A DNA stretch of 5,725 nucleotides. It comes from UBA4661 sp002405405. Its GTDB lineage: Bacteria > Bacteroidota > Ignavibacteria > Kapaibacteriales > UBA4661. The notes under the pieces were generated by a model. The model ran no database searches. It saw nothing but the letters and a program-made list of their open reading frames with translations, and was not told where the DNA came from. This document shows positions 1 through 5,304 of the stretch, one piece after another. The stretch's first letter is position 1; each line of letters starts with the position of its first letter. The DNA lies in NCBI GenBank assembly GCA_036847245.1, contig DAIUAL010000222.1, positions 1 to 5,725 of the forward strand. The letters are read 5' to 3'. The translations under genes were made by a program, and so were the position numbers.

Positions 1-897
1 AACTTTATCGAAAACTTAAAAGTCAAAAAGTGGCGGCTACTAAAATCAGATGAACAAAAGAACATCAAAATCATTGAAACGATAGGAGTGCCTCTCGGTA
101 AAATATTTGATATATGTGTAGGCATTGCAACTCTAAAAGATGAGGTCTTTTTTGTAGGCGGAAATAACTCACACAACGAATACTTCACGAAAGAAACTGA
201 CAAAGGCACTTTTGAAATCGAACGAGAAATCTTAAAGCCAGTGTACAAGATTTCCGATTTCAAATCTCAATCTGAAATTCAACACAACACACGCAAAATT
301 ATCTGTCCTTATACCATCAATAATGGCGTAGCGACCCCCATTCCTGATGCGGAGTTTAAAGAACGATTTCCTAAATGCTACGAATACCTTCTTTCTGAAA
401 AAGAAGTTTTATCGAAGAGAGATAAAGGCAAAGTAGAATTTTCCCCCTTTTATGTTTGGGGAAGAACGCAAGGACTGGCAAAAAGAGGAAAACGGATTCT
501 CAATCCAACATTTAGCTTAACACCAAGATTTCTGCTTGTGGATGACGAAGAGTCATATTTTACCAATGGCTATGGTATATTTTGCAGGCAGGAAGCAGAT
601 CAAAACAACACACTATTTGCAGATACTACGAATACTATTGCAGGTATTGACAACATTGATGTAACACAAAAAATTTTGAACTCGACCATTATGGACTACT
701 ATGTTAGCAAGACAAGTATTGCCATTGAGGGTGGCTACCCTTGCTATCAGAAAAATTTCATAGAAAAATTTAATATTCCAATTCTCTCCCCTGATGAGAT
801 CAAAACAATCCGAAGCATTCACGATAAGCATGAACTTGATGATTTTTTAATACGAAAGTATCACCTGAACATACCTGCGCCAAACCTTTGCGAATAG
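1..897 (+). CDS. N6-adenine DNA methyltransferase, C-terminal part (5' end outside window)
   Basis: The reading frame is open from base 1 to the TAG at 895-897, giving 298 visible residues of a longer protein. The segment GKIFDICVGIATLKDEVFFV, followed by ILKPVYKISDF, IICPY, FYVWGRTQGL and a final ILNSTIMDYYVSKTS..GGYPCYQKNFIEKFNIPIL, is the pattern of the TaqI/Eco57I-type C-terminal target-recognition region of gamma-class adenine methyltransferases. The catalytic SAM-binding and NPPY motifs normally lie N-terminal to this and so would be upstream of the window. The GTG at 88 is an internal valine codon, not the start. The enzyme should methylate adenine in the recognition site of the adjacent restriction enzyme. 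Its last 37 bp overlap the tail of the convergent endonuclease gene. Family assignment is confident; specificity cannot be read. Confidence 0.88.
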   Translation, partial: NFIENLKVKKWRLLKSDEQKNIKIIETIGVPLGKIFDICVGIATLKDEVFFVGGNNSHNEYFTKETDKGTFEIEREILKPVYKISDFKSQSEIQHNTRKIICPYTINNGVATPIPDAEFKERFPKCYEYLLSEKEVLSKRDKGKVEFSPFYVWGRTQGLAKRGKRILNPTFSLTPRFLLVDDEESYFTNGYGIFCRQEADQNNTLFADTTNTIAGIDNIDVTQKILNSTIMDYYVSKTSIAIEGGYPCYQKNFIEKFNIPILSPDEIKTIRSIHDKHELDDFLIRKYHLNIPAPNLCE

Positions 898-1565
898 ACA
901 TCTAAAAGCGTAGAAATAAAACTCCCAAAACTCAAATTCTGAATGGATGCACTGGAATTATTGGGGAGTAATCCATCTGTCTGCAACTCAGTATCTGTAT
1001 GGTAAATCTTCGGTGTCCTTTGTGAAAAATCAACAATCAACAAGCACACCTTTTCGTATTTAAAGTGTTCATTTGAAACCGTAGTTCTATTGTTCAGGGC
1101 TTCAAATGATAAAAGATATTTTTCAATATGCTTTGCGATCTGATTTGAAGTAGCTTTGTATGCGACTTCTTTATTATTTGCAGAATCGCTATCATACTCT
1201 TTTACAGCGATCATGTACAATTCCCCCAGCACCATACTCGGGCAACGCAAATGTAGATTCAACGCCTCTGCAAAAGTCCTCTCATACAGTGTGTCAAAGT
1301 TTTTAGCGGAACTACTCAACTGACTGCGGACATTGACCGATAAGGTCTTTTGGGTAAAATCAAAACCGTATTGATCCTCCTGACCGTACAACATACTCGG
1401 CAGAGTTAGTATTTCTTCTTGAGGTCGAATTGTACGAGGTACTACGCAAACATCCTGATCTTTCTTCTTGAAGAATCCTGCTAGCGAAAATTCTCCACGA
1501 GACTCGTTTATTGTAGGATGAATACAGGTAGGATTGACATGCTGACGAACAAGCTCTGCTTTCAC
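861..1565 (-). CDS. Probable Type II restriction endonuclease of the R-M module
   Basis: This ORF of 234 codons has a GTG start and a TGA stop. I do not recognise the family from sequence alone. The call rests on position: it lies between a controller gene and a convergent adenine methyltransferase, the standard C-R / M layout. The best-conserved-looking block is residues 94-125, YERTFAEALNLHLRCP followed by VLGELYMIAVKEYD. Its acidic residues and Lys122 could belong to a PD-(D/E)XK fold, but I cannot place the catalytic triad. Another hydrophobic strand, VCLLIVDFS, follows nearer the C-terminus. No in-frame ATG occurs at the N-terminus. The frame stays open to 1592, so a non-canonical upstream start is possible, and no clear Shine-Dalgarno sequence is seen. 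It is probably co-transcribed with the controller gene. Identity as a nuclease is inference. Confidence 0.65.
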   Translation of the reverse strand: MKAELVRQHVNPTCIHPTINESRGEFSLAGFFKKKDQDVCVVPRTIRPQEEILTLPSMLYGQEDQYGFDFTQKTLSVNVRSQLSSSAKNFDTLYERTFAEALNLHLRCPSMVLGELYMIAVKEYDSDSANNKEVAYKATSNQIAKHIEKYLLSFEALNNRTTVSNEHFKYEKVCLLIVDFSQRTPKIYHTDTELQTDGLLPNNSSASIQNLSFGSFISTLLDVYSQRFGAGMFR

Positions 1566-1619
1566 AACTTCATGTAAAAGATGAATCGGCTATTGGCTAC
1601 GAATCAGATTGTTTTTACC

Positions 1620-1685
1620 TTATGTACCCGATTCTTTTATTGCGTTTTCAATCAGTTTTTTAATCTGACTGACTGCTTTTTGTAG
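1620..1685 (-). other. Out-of-frame coding-like tail of the controller gene
   Basis: Immediately after the controller's FDN residues, a shift of one base at the CCC run (plus-strand GGG, 1685-1687) opens a second frame. It reads 21 more codons ending SQIKKLIENAIKESGT and TAA at 1620-1622. The composition (Lys/Glu/Ile rich, amphipathic) looks like a natural helical C-terminus. The in-frame ending PTKSSQSD looks like an accidental tail. Removing one C would give a 94-residue protein. It could be a real mutation, a sequencing error, programmed frameshifting or chance. Confidence 0.4.
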
Positions 1686-1905
1686 GGTTATCAAATTTGT
1701 CATCGTGAAATAGTTCTTTGAGCGAAACACCTAAGGCAGAGGCAATTTTTTCAACATTGACAATAGAAACATTACGCTGACCGCTTTCGATACTTGCGAT
1801 ATAACTTCTATCCAAATCGGACATAAAAGACAAATCCTTCTGCGACATTCCAGACTTATCTCTTAATTCTTTGATTCTAAGACCTATGTTTGCTTTTATA
1901 TCCAT
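1660..1905 (-). CDS. XRE-family HTH controller (C) protein of the R-M system
   Basis: The 81-residue protein is almost entirely a lambda-repressor/XRE-type HTH domain: RIKELRDKSGMSQKDLS (residues 10-26) covers helices 1 and 2, and DLDRSYIASIESGQRNVSI (30-48) holds the recognition helix and the typical ESGQRN turn, followed by KIASALGVSLKELF. Dimeric proteins of this size encoded just upstream of a restriction gene are C proteins. They first activate, then repress, their own gene and the endonuclease so that methylation precedes cutting. The start is the ATG at 1903-1905. No Shine-Dalgarno sequence precedes it, and leaderless or near-leaderless mRNAs are common for C genes. A C-box lies 22 bp upstream. 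The last eight residues seem to result from a frameshift near 1685-1687. Confidence 0.88.
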   Translation of the reverse strand: MDIKANIGLRIKELRDKSGMSQKDLSFMSDLDRSYIASIESGQRNVSIVNVEKIASALGVSLKELFHDDKFDNPTKSSQSD

Positions 1906-1927
1906 GCGACAAAAGTGATAATCTGCC

Positions 1928-1952
1928 GACTATAAATCAAAGACTATAAGTA
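1928..1952 (-). promoter_or_regulatory. C-box: tandem controller-protein operator
   Basis: On the minus strand two 11-mers, TACTTATAGTC (1952-1942) and GATTTATAGTC (1938-1928), each differ by one base from the pseudo-palindrome GACT-TAT-AGTC. They repeat with a 14-bp period. This matches the two-operator C-box known for C proteins of Type II R-M systems such as PvuII and Esp1396I. It ends 22 bp before the C gene ATG, where it would overlap the promoter. The expected logic is cooperative activation from the distal site, and repression once the proximal site is filled. Confidence 0.85.
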
Positions 1953-2008
1953 ACATTGTAAAAAATCGTCATTCCATGTTTTAAGTTACCGATAGACTCA
2001 TAAACGAG

Positions 2009-2047
2009 TAGTGTCCGAAACTTGCGTACAACAAGATCCGGACACTA
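2009..2047. repeat. 39-bp palindrome with TAGTGTCCG arms
   Basis: TAGTGTCCG at 2009-2017 is perfectly inverted as CGGACACTA at 2039-2047. After a three-base mismatch, CTTG (2021-2024) pairs with CAAG (2032-2035), leaving a 7-nt loop. There is no T-run on either side, so it is not a standard terminator. Both ends read inward as TAGTGTCCGnnnCTTG, like the termini of an insertion element with the interior removed. Its position between the R-M genes and the metabolic genes suits a junction or mobile-element remnant. No element family is identified. Confidence 0.6.
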
Positions 2048-2100
2048 TACATGCACATTTTACTCATGATAAAAACTAGGCATACAAAGCAAACTCCACG

Positions 2101-2856
2101 TCACACATTGATTCCACCCGATACTTCGATGCGCTGACCATTGATCCATTTTGCTTCGGGTGTACAGAGGAATGCCACAACACTGCCAATATCATCGGCT
2201 TGCCCCACGCGCCCTAACGGACTTAACCCTGCAAGGAATCCTTTCATCTGTGGATTGCTGCGAATAGCGGCACTATTGAAATCGGTTTCAACAGGACCGG
2301 GCGCAACGACATTCGCGCGAATGCCCCGTGCGCCAAGTTCTTTTGCAAGATATTTGGTGAAAATTTCCACCCCACCTTTCATCGACGCATATACCGAATA
2401 TCCGGGCACACAAAACCGCGTTGTTCCGGTAGAGATATTCACAATGCTGCTGCCATCGTGCAAGTGTGGCAACAGTTTCTGGGTTAAGAAATACACACTT
2501 TTCAAATGGATATTCAAAAAGGTGTCGAATTGCTCTTCTGTTACTGTTGCAAATGGAAGCGTTGCACCGATGCCTGCATTATTGATAAGTACATCGATAC
2601 CGCTTGCGCCCCATGCACCCAGTACTGCTTGCACACGCTCAACAAAAGCATTCAAGCCCTGTGGTGCACTCAGGTCTAATTGCAATGCCACGACGCGCCG
2701 ACCACGTGCAATAAGTTCTTGCACCACTGATTCTGCTTGTTCGACATTGGCATTGTACGTCAGAATAATATCCATACCTTTCTGCGCAAGTGCATGAACC
2801 ATGTCTTTGCCTAAACCGCGATTCCCGCCGGTTACGATTGCTATGCGTGTTTCCAT
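2101..2856 (-). CDS. SDR-family NAD(P)-dependent oxidoreductase
   Basis: This is a classical short-chain dehydrogenase/reductase of 251 residues, the usual length. The cofactor motif TGGNRGLG is at residues 9-16, DL at 61-62, NNAG at 92-95, and the catalytic Asn115, Ser142, Tyr156 and Lys160 (YASMK) are all present. APGPVETD (185-192) and the C-terminal NGQRIEVSGGINV are typical. The substrate is not predictable; the enzyme resembles 3-oxoacyl-ACP-reductase-like or glucose-dehydrogenase-like members. The frame is open upstream to 2922, but the ATG at 2854-2856 is chosen because AAGGA lies 7 nt ahead and the next residues begin the Rossmann strand. The gene sits 149 bp downstream of an AraC-family gene, and the gap holds a direct repeat suited to that regulator. 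Confidence 0.93.
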   Translation of the reverse strand: METRIAIVTGGNRGLGKDMVHALAQKGMDIILTYNANVEQAESVVQELIARGRRVVALQLDLSAPQGLNAFVERVQAVLGAWGASGIDVLINNAGIGATLPFATVTEEQFDTFLNIHLKSVYFLTQKLLPHLHDGSSIVNISTGTTRFCVPGYSVYASMKGGVEIFTKYLAKELGARGIRANVVAPGPVETDFNSAAIRSNPQMKGFLAGLSPLGRVGQADDIGSVVAFLCTPEAKWINGQRIEVSGGINV

Positions 2857-2863
2857 TGTGCCA

Positions 2864-2868
2864 TCCTT
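2864..2868 (-). promoter_or_regulatory. Ribosome binding site AAGGA of the SDR gene
   Basis: AAGGA on the minus strand lies 7 nt before the ATG at 2856. It decides the start against the upstream in-frame codon at 2922, which would add 22 residues unlike an SDR N-terminus. Confidence 0.7.
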
Positions 2869-2933
2869 CAAAACCATAAAAAAAGAAGATGTGAATTGAT
2901 GGATGCAACTTACCCTCGCCACTCTTGCTCCTC

Positions 2934-2970
2934 ATGGTGAGGACTTCAGTTTAAATGGTGAGGAGTTCAG
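2934..2970. promoter_or_regulatory. Two-copy direct repeat, probable AraC-family operator
   Basis: ATGGTGAGGACTTCAG (2934-2949) and ATGGTGAGGAGTTCAG (2955-2970) match at 15 of 16 bases with a 21-bp period, two helical turns. AraC/XylS proteins, which carry two HTH motifs per subunit, bind direct repeats with this spacing. The site lies between the AraC-type gene and the SDR start, about 80 bp upstream of the SDR ATG. The left copy also overlaps a small palindrome, CCTCA-TGG-TGAGG (2930-2942). Function as an operator is inferred from geometry and neighbourhood. Confidence 0.6.
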
Positions 2971-3005
2971 ATTCCGAAAAAAATCAGGGAAAATTGGTGC
3001 GTGTA

Positions 3006-3452
3006 TTAGGCAGAAATGTATGGTGGCACCGCATATACCTCGCGGAATTGCTTCGGTGTCATACCGACATATCGCTTAAAAAACTTGGAGAAGTTCGAGG
3101 GGTCATAGGTCATTCTGCGGGCAATCTCGGCAATCGGCGTAGTATCGGCAAGAATTAATTCTTTAGCAATGGCAATGAGGCGATTCTCAAAGAGATCACA
3201 TGGTGAGGTCTGCAATACCTCATTGATTGTATTGCTCAAGTGGCGCGGATGCACAAAAAGTTTCTCCGCAAAATCCTGAATCGTGAACATACGATCCACC
3301 ATTCCGGTTTTCAGGTCGAGCATATGCTGATCTAGCAATTGCACATACTGTGCAATCAATTCCTGTTGGCGTATGGACGCAATAGGCGTTGCGCGAAGCA
3401 TGTCGTTGGTGGTCGTATCAACTGCATGAGTTGATGATGCTCCATGTGTCAT
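3006..3452 (-). CDS. AraC-family transcriptional regulator, DNA-binding domain only
   Basis: The protein has 148 residues. After about 25 disordered residues and one helix (ELIAQYVQLLDQHML, 31-45), residues 56-137 form the AraC double-HTH domain. The first HTH is FTIQDFAEKLFVHPRHLSNTI (56-76). The second is PIAEIARRMTYDPSNFSKFF (106-125), followed by KRYVGMTPKQFR, the family signature. There is no room for the usual sensor domain, so any effector must act otherwise, or the protein may respond only to its own level. The ATG at 3450-3452 is preferred (GGA 7 nt upstream); a TTG at 3464 would add four residues. It follows the PLP-enzyme gene by 45 bp in the same direction and frame, and likely regulates the SDR gene through the repeat at 2934-2970. 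Confidence 0.88.
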   Translation of the reverse strand: MTHGASSTHAVDTTTNDMLRATPIASIRQQELIAQYVQLLDQHMLDLKTGMVDRMFTIQDFAEKLFVHPRHLSNTINEVLQTSPCDLFENRLIAIAKELILADTTPIAEIARRMTYDPSNFSKFFKRYVGMTPKQFREVYAVPPYISA

Positions 3453-3497
3453 GATATTATCCAAAAAGGTGAAAAAATACTTCCTGAGAATAGGAAT

Positions 3498-4688
3498 CTA
3501 CTCTACCGCTGCTAATGCTTGAAGAAGATCAGCAATCAAATCTTCTGCCGATTCAATCCCAATCGACAAGCGTAACAATCCTTCGGGTGTGGTGGAATTA
3601 ACTCCTTCGGCAGATTTGCGGTGTTCGATCAAACTTTCAACACCGCCTAGACTTGTTGCCCGTGCAAAAATTTTTGTCTGCCCTGCTACTTTTTGTGCCG
3701 CGTGCAGAGCCGTGAGCATGGCTGTGGGCTTGACTTCAATAGACATCATGCCACCATAGCCATGCTTCACTACACCCGGCAAACTGTTCATTTGCTTCTG
3801 CGCCAAATCGTGAAAGGGATTCGCCACCAAACCCGGATAATGCACCGCTGATAATGCAGGATGATTTTCCAGCGCATGAGCAATCGCAAGGGCATTCGCG
3901 CAATGCGCACGCATACGCACCGGCAGAGTTGCTATGCTTCGCAAGAGCATCCACGCATCGTAGGGTGCGCAGACCGCACCACCCACTTCTTGCAAACGAA
4001 GCACACGCTCGGAATAGGTAGAATGTTCTTTGAAGATCAATGCACCACTCAAAATATCGCTGTGTCCGCCAAAGTATTTGGTGGTGGAATACATGACGAC
4101 ATCGCACCCCAAGGTAAGTGGCGTTTGCAGAAGCGGACACCATGTATTATCGCATACCACCACAGCACCAACGGCGTGAGCAAGCTCCGCTACTGCTTGC
4201 AAGTCTGTGAGCTTGACCGTAGGATTCGAGGGCGATTCCACCCAAACAAGTTTTGTATCGGTTTGTATGGCAGACCGCACTGCATCAAGATCGGTCATAT
4301 CGACACTCTCCACTCGCAAACCCCAAGGCACAAACACTTCGTGTAATTGCGCACGTACGCCAAAGTACATTTCTTTGGGTATAACGATGTGATCGCCCGG
4401 ACGCAATGCTTGAAACATCGTCATGGTCGCTGCCAAGCCCGATGCAAACGTGTATGCTCTGCCCGATGGCTCTACACCTTGCTCCAATGCCAGCAAACAT
4501 TCTTCGAGCGATAAACGATTCGGATTGCGGTAGCGCGAATAAATATACGATTCCGTATCGCTGTAATCTACTGCCCGCAGGTAGGTTGTCGAAAGCACCA
4601 ATGGTGGCGCAACAGCTCCGGTTGTGGGGTCGATGGTACGTCCTGCATGGATAGCAATAGTTTCAGGAGAATGAGCGGAAGAGTGCAT
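3498..4688 (-). CDS. Cystathionine gamma-synthase/lyase-family PLP enzyme
   Basis: This 396-residue protein is a full-length Cys/Met-metabolism fold-type I PLP enzyme. YSRYRNPN (50-57) gives the Tyr/Arg that reach the neighbour's PLP phosphate; FASGLAA (81-87), Tyr108, ESPSNPT (151-157) and CDN with Asp180 follow. YSTTKYFGGHSD (200-211) carries Lys204 as the Schiff-base lysine. The C-terminal block is SLGGVESLIEHRKSAEG..TPEGLLRLSIGIE. The HR-S-EG version differs from the HPA-MTH form of textbook cystathionine gamma-synthases and lyases, so the exact reaction (gamma-synthase, gamma-lyase or beta-lyase) is left open. The likely role is transsulfuration or sulfur amino acid metabolism in the cytosol. 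The start is the ATG at 4686-4688; the frame is open to 4832, but those 48 residues are not family-like. No Shine-Dalgarno sequence is visible. Confidence 0.9.
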   Translation of the reverse strand: MHSSAHSPETIAIHAGRTIDPTTGAVAPPLVLSTTYLRAVDYSDTESYIYSRYRNPNRLSLEECLLALEQGVEPSGRAYTFASGLAATMTMFQALRPGDHIVIPKEMYFGVRAQLHEVFVPWGLRVESVDMTDLDAVRSAIQTDTKLVWVESPSNPTVKLTDLQAVAELAHAVGAVVVCDNTWCPLLQTPLTLGCDVVMYSTTKYFGGHSDILSGALIFKEHSTYSERVLRLQEVGGAVCAPYDAWMLLRSIATLPVRMRAHCANALAIAHALENHPALSAVHYPGLVANPFHDLAQKQMNSLPGVVKHGYGGMMSIEVKPTAMLTALHAAQKVAGQTKIFARATSLGGVESLIEHRKSAEGVNSTTPEGLLRLSIGIESAEDLIADLLQALAAVE

Positions 4689-4941
4689 AGTGTGGCTGAT
4701 CGATATGAATGGAAGACATGAATAGGTGTTACGAATTACCTGCAACGAACATAGCAATTTCTTCGCGATGAATTGTTCTTTCCCTTTGCAAAAAAGCATC
4801 GCACGGACATGAAGTATCGCACTCTGCCTCATGGTACAATAGTCCGATACAGTTTGAGCAATGAGTCATTTAAACTTATCTCACTCTACTTTCACCACAT
4901 CGGGAGAAGATCAAACTGCTAGCGAGCAAAAAGTTTTCCAC

Positions 4942-4962
4942 ATACTCTATCATATACTCTAT
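4942..4962. repeat. Short tandem repeat ATACTCTAT x2
   Basis: ATACTCTAT occurs at 4942-4950 and again at 4954-4962 with a 12-bp period and is followed by a T-run at 4962-4967. It is AT-rich and near the upstream side of the PLP-enzyme gene. It could be a protein-binding site or chance. Confidence 0.4.
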
Positions 4963-5076
4963 TTTTTGAAAACCAGCTACGTAAATTGAGCAGTCATGAG
5001 CATTCGTTGGAGTTTTACTTTCGAGGTGTGCAAAACACATTTTTGCGACAAAGGCACACGAAGAGAAATGCTCAGA

Positions 5077-5102
5077 TTTTGACAACAGCTTTTTGACAAC
5101 AG
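5077..5102. repeat. Perfect 12-bp direct repeat TTTTGACAACAG
   Basis: TTTTGACAACAG is found at 5077-5088 and 5091-5102, two perfect copies with a 14-bp period, just beyond the minus-strand terminator's T-run. Each contains TTGACA, but no -10 element follows at a suitable distance. Perfect tandem copies outside coding sequence suggest an operator or recent slippage duplication. Confidence 0.55.
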
Positions 5103-5103
5103 A

Positions 5104-5198
5104 ACAAAAAAATCGCATGGGAGAAAAACTTTCAAAGTCATTCGTTTCTCGCCCATGCGTTGTACAGAACCCCAATTTTGAAGAGTCGGAGGAACATA
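5104..5198 (-). ncRNA. Candidate small RNA or short leader transcript
   Basis: A promoter-like TATCTTTG at 5211-5204 and a strong intrinsic terminator ending near 5104 face the same way and would define a transcript of roughly 95 nt with no credible ORF. The 5' part could form a weak hairpin (ACAG...CTCC with GGGG..CTGT). It does not match 6S, SRP or tmRNA signatures that I can recognise. Start and end are estimates; existence is inference. Confidence 0.3.
5106..5159 (-). terminator. Rho-independent terminator on the minus strand
   Basis: CGCATGGG (5114-5121) pairs perfectly with CCCATGCG (5152-5159). The stem continues with AGAAA (5122-5126) and TTTCT (5145-5149) across a two-base bulge. 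Read on the minus strand the GC-rich stem is followed by A then seven T (5112-5106). The plus-strand side has no T-run, so it works leftward only. No leftward gene lies immediately to its right, which makes its client unclear. Confidence 0.7.
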
Positions 5199-5203
5199 CT
5201 GTG

Positions 5204-5211
5204 CAAAGATA
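5204..5211 (-). promoter_or_regulatory. Bacteroidota-type -7 promoter element TATCTTTG
   Basis: The minus-strand TATCTTTG followed by CAC fits the TAnnTTTG -7 consensus of Bacteroidota primary sigma factor promoters. At the expected -33 spacing the sequence is TGAG, a poor match to TTTG. The predicted start is near 5198. It could drive the small transcript ending at the terminator, or leaky transcription toward the PLP-enzyme gene. Confidence 0.35.
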
Positions 5212-5239
5212 CGGACACAAATCAACTTTACTCATGTGT

Positions 5240-5292
5240 ACGTAAGGAGAAGGCGAATGACGAAACCTTACGTCGAGGAGAAGTCGTATGAC
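5240..5292 (+). promoter_or_regulatory. 5' leader hairpin with duplicated RBS-ATG unit
   Basis: GGAGAAGgCGaATGAC (5246-5261) and GGAGAAGtCGtATGAC (5277-5292) are 14/16 identical with a 31-bp period. Each offers a Shine-Dalgarno sequence (AAGGAG or GAGGAG) exactly 7 nt before an ATG. A perfect 8-bp inverted repeat, ACGTAAGG (5240-5247) with CCTTACGT (5266-5273), would cover the first Shine-Dalgarno sequence and leave the second free. The arrangement suggests translational control of the gene starting at 5288, or a simple duplication of its initiation region. Confidence 0.6.
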
Positions 5293-5304
5293 TACCAACA
5301 ATAA
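5257..5304 (+). CDS. Possible 15-residue upstream ORF
   Basis: An ATG at 5257-5259, with AAGGAG 7 nt ahead, begins MTKPYVEEKSYDYQQ and ends at TAA 5302-5304. It overlaps the start of the next gene by 17 bp in another frame. Its ribosome site is as good as that of the main gene but lies in a hairpin arm. It could be a leader peptide coupling translation, or a by-product of the local duplication. Confidence 0.3.
   Translation: MTKPYVEEKSYDYQQ

Larger units (their letters stand above)
4689..5256. other. Long intergenic region with repeats, a terminator and no convincing long gene
   Basis: Between the divergent PLP-enzyme gene and the last gene lie about 570 bp. The only sizeable ORF (minus strand, 4876-5301) has poor protein character and is rejected. 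Listed separately are repeats at 4942-4962 and 5077-5102, a minus-strand terminator at 5106-5159 and a promoter-like element at 5204-5211. I see no tRNA or recognisable riboswitch, and no confident promoter for the PLP-enzyme gene within 4689-4900. Confidence 0.6.

Noticed and set aside
88..90. GTG at 88 as start of the methyltransferase
   Set aside because: The frame is open and protein-like from base 1, and the codon lies within a conserved segment (GVPLGKIFDICVG).
2141..2797. 218-codon plus-strand ORF
   Set aside because: It is the antisense shadow of the SDR gene, which has all its catalytic motifs.
3200..3208. Third copy of ATGGTGAGG
   Set aside because: It lies inside the AraC coding region, matches only nine bases and lacks the TTCAG end, so chance is likely.
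3861..4346. 161-codon plus-strand ORF
   Set aside because: Antisense to the PLP-enzyme gene; low-quality His/Thr/Arg-rich protein with no recognisable motif.
4689..4832. 48-residue N-terminal extension of the PLP enzyme
   Set aside because: The family begins close to the THAGR-like IAIHAGR segment; the extension is unlike any targeting or domain sequence of the family.
5079..5098. The two TTGACA hexamers as -35 promoter elements
   Set aside because: No TATAAT-like sequence lies 16-18 bp downstream of either copy.
5104..5211. Known riboswitch (for example SAM type) upstream of the PLP enzyme
   Set aside because: Only about 40 nt precede the terminator and no aptamer core was recognised; the coding start is more than 400 nt further on.
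4876..5301. 141-codon minus-strand ORF in the intergenic region
   Set aside because: It runs through the terminator stem, the direct repeats and the leader of the next gene; its protein is Ser/Cys/Phe rich without domain character and has no ribosome site.
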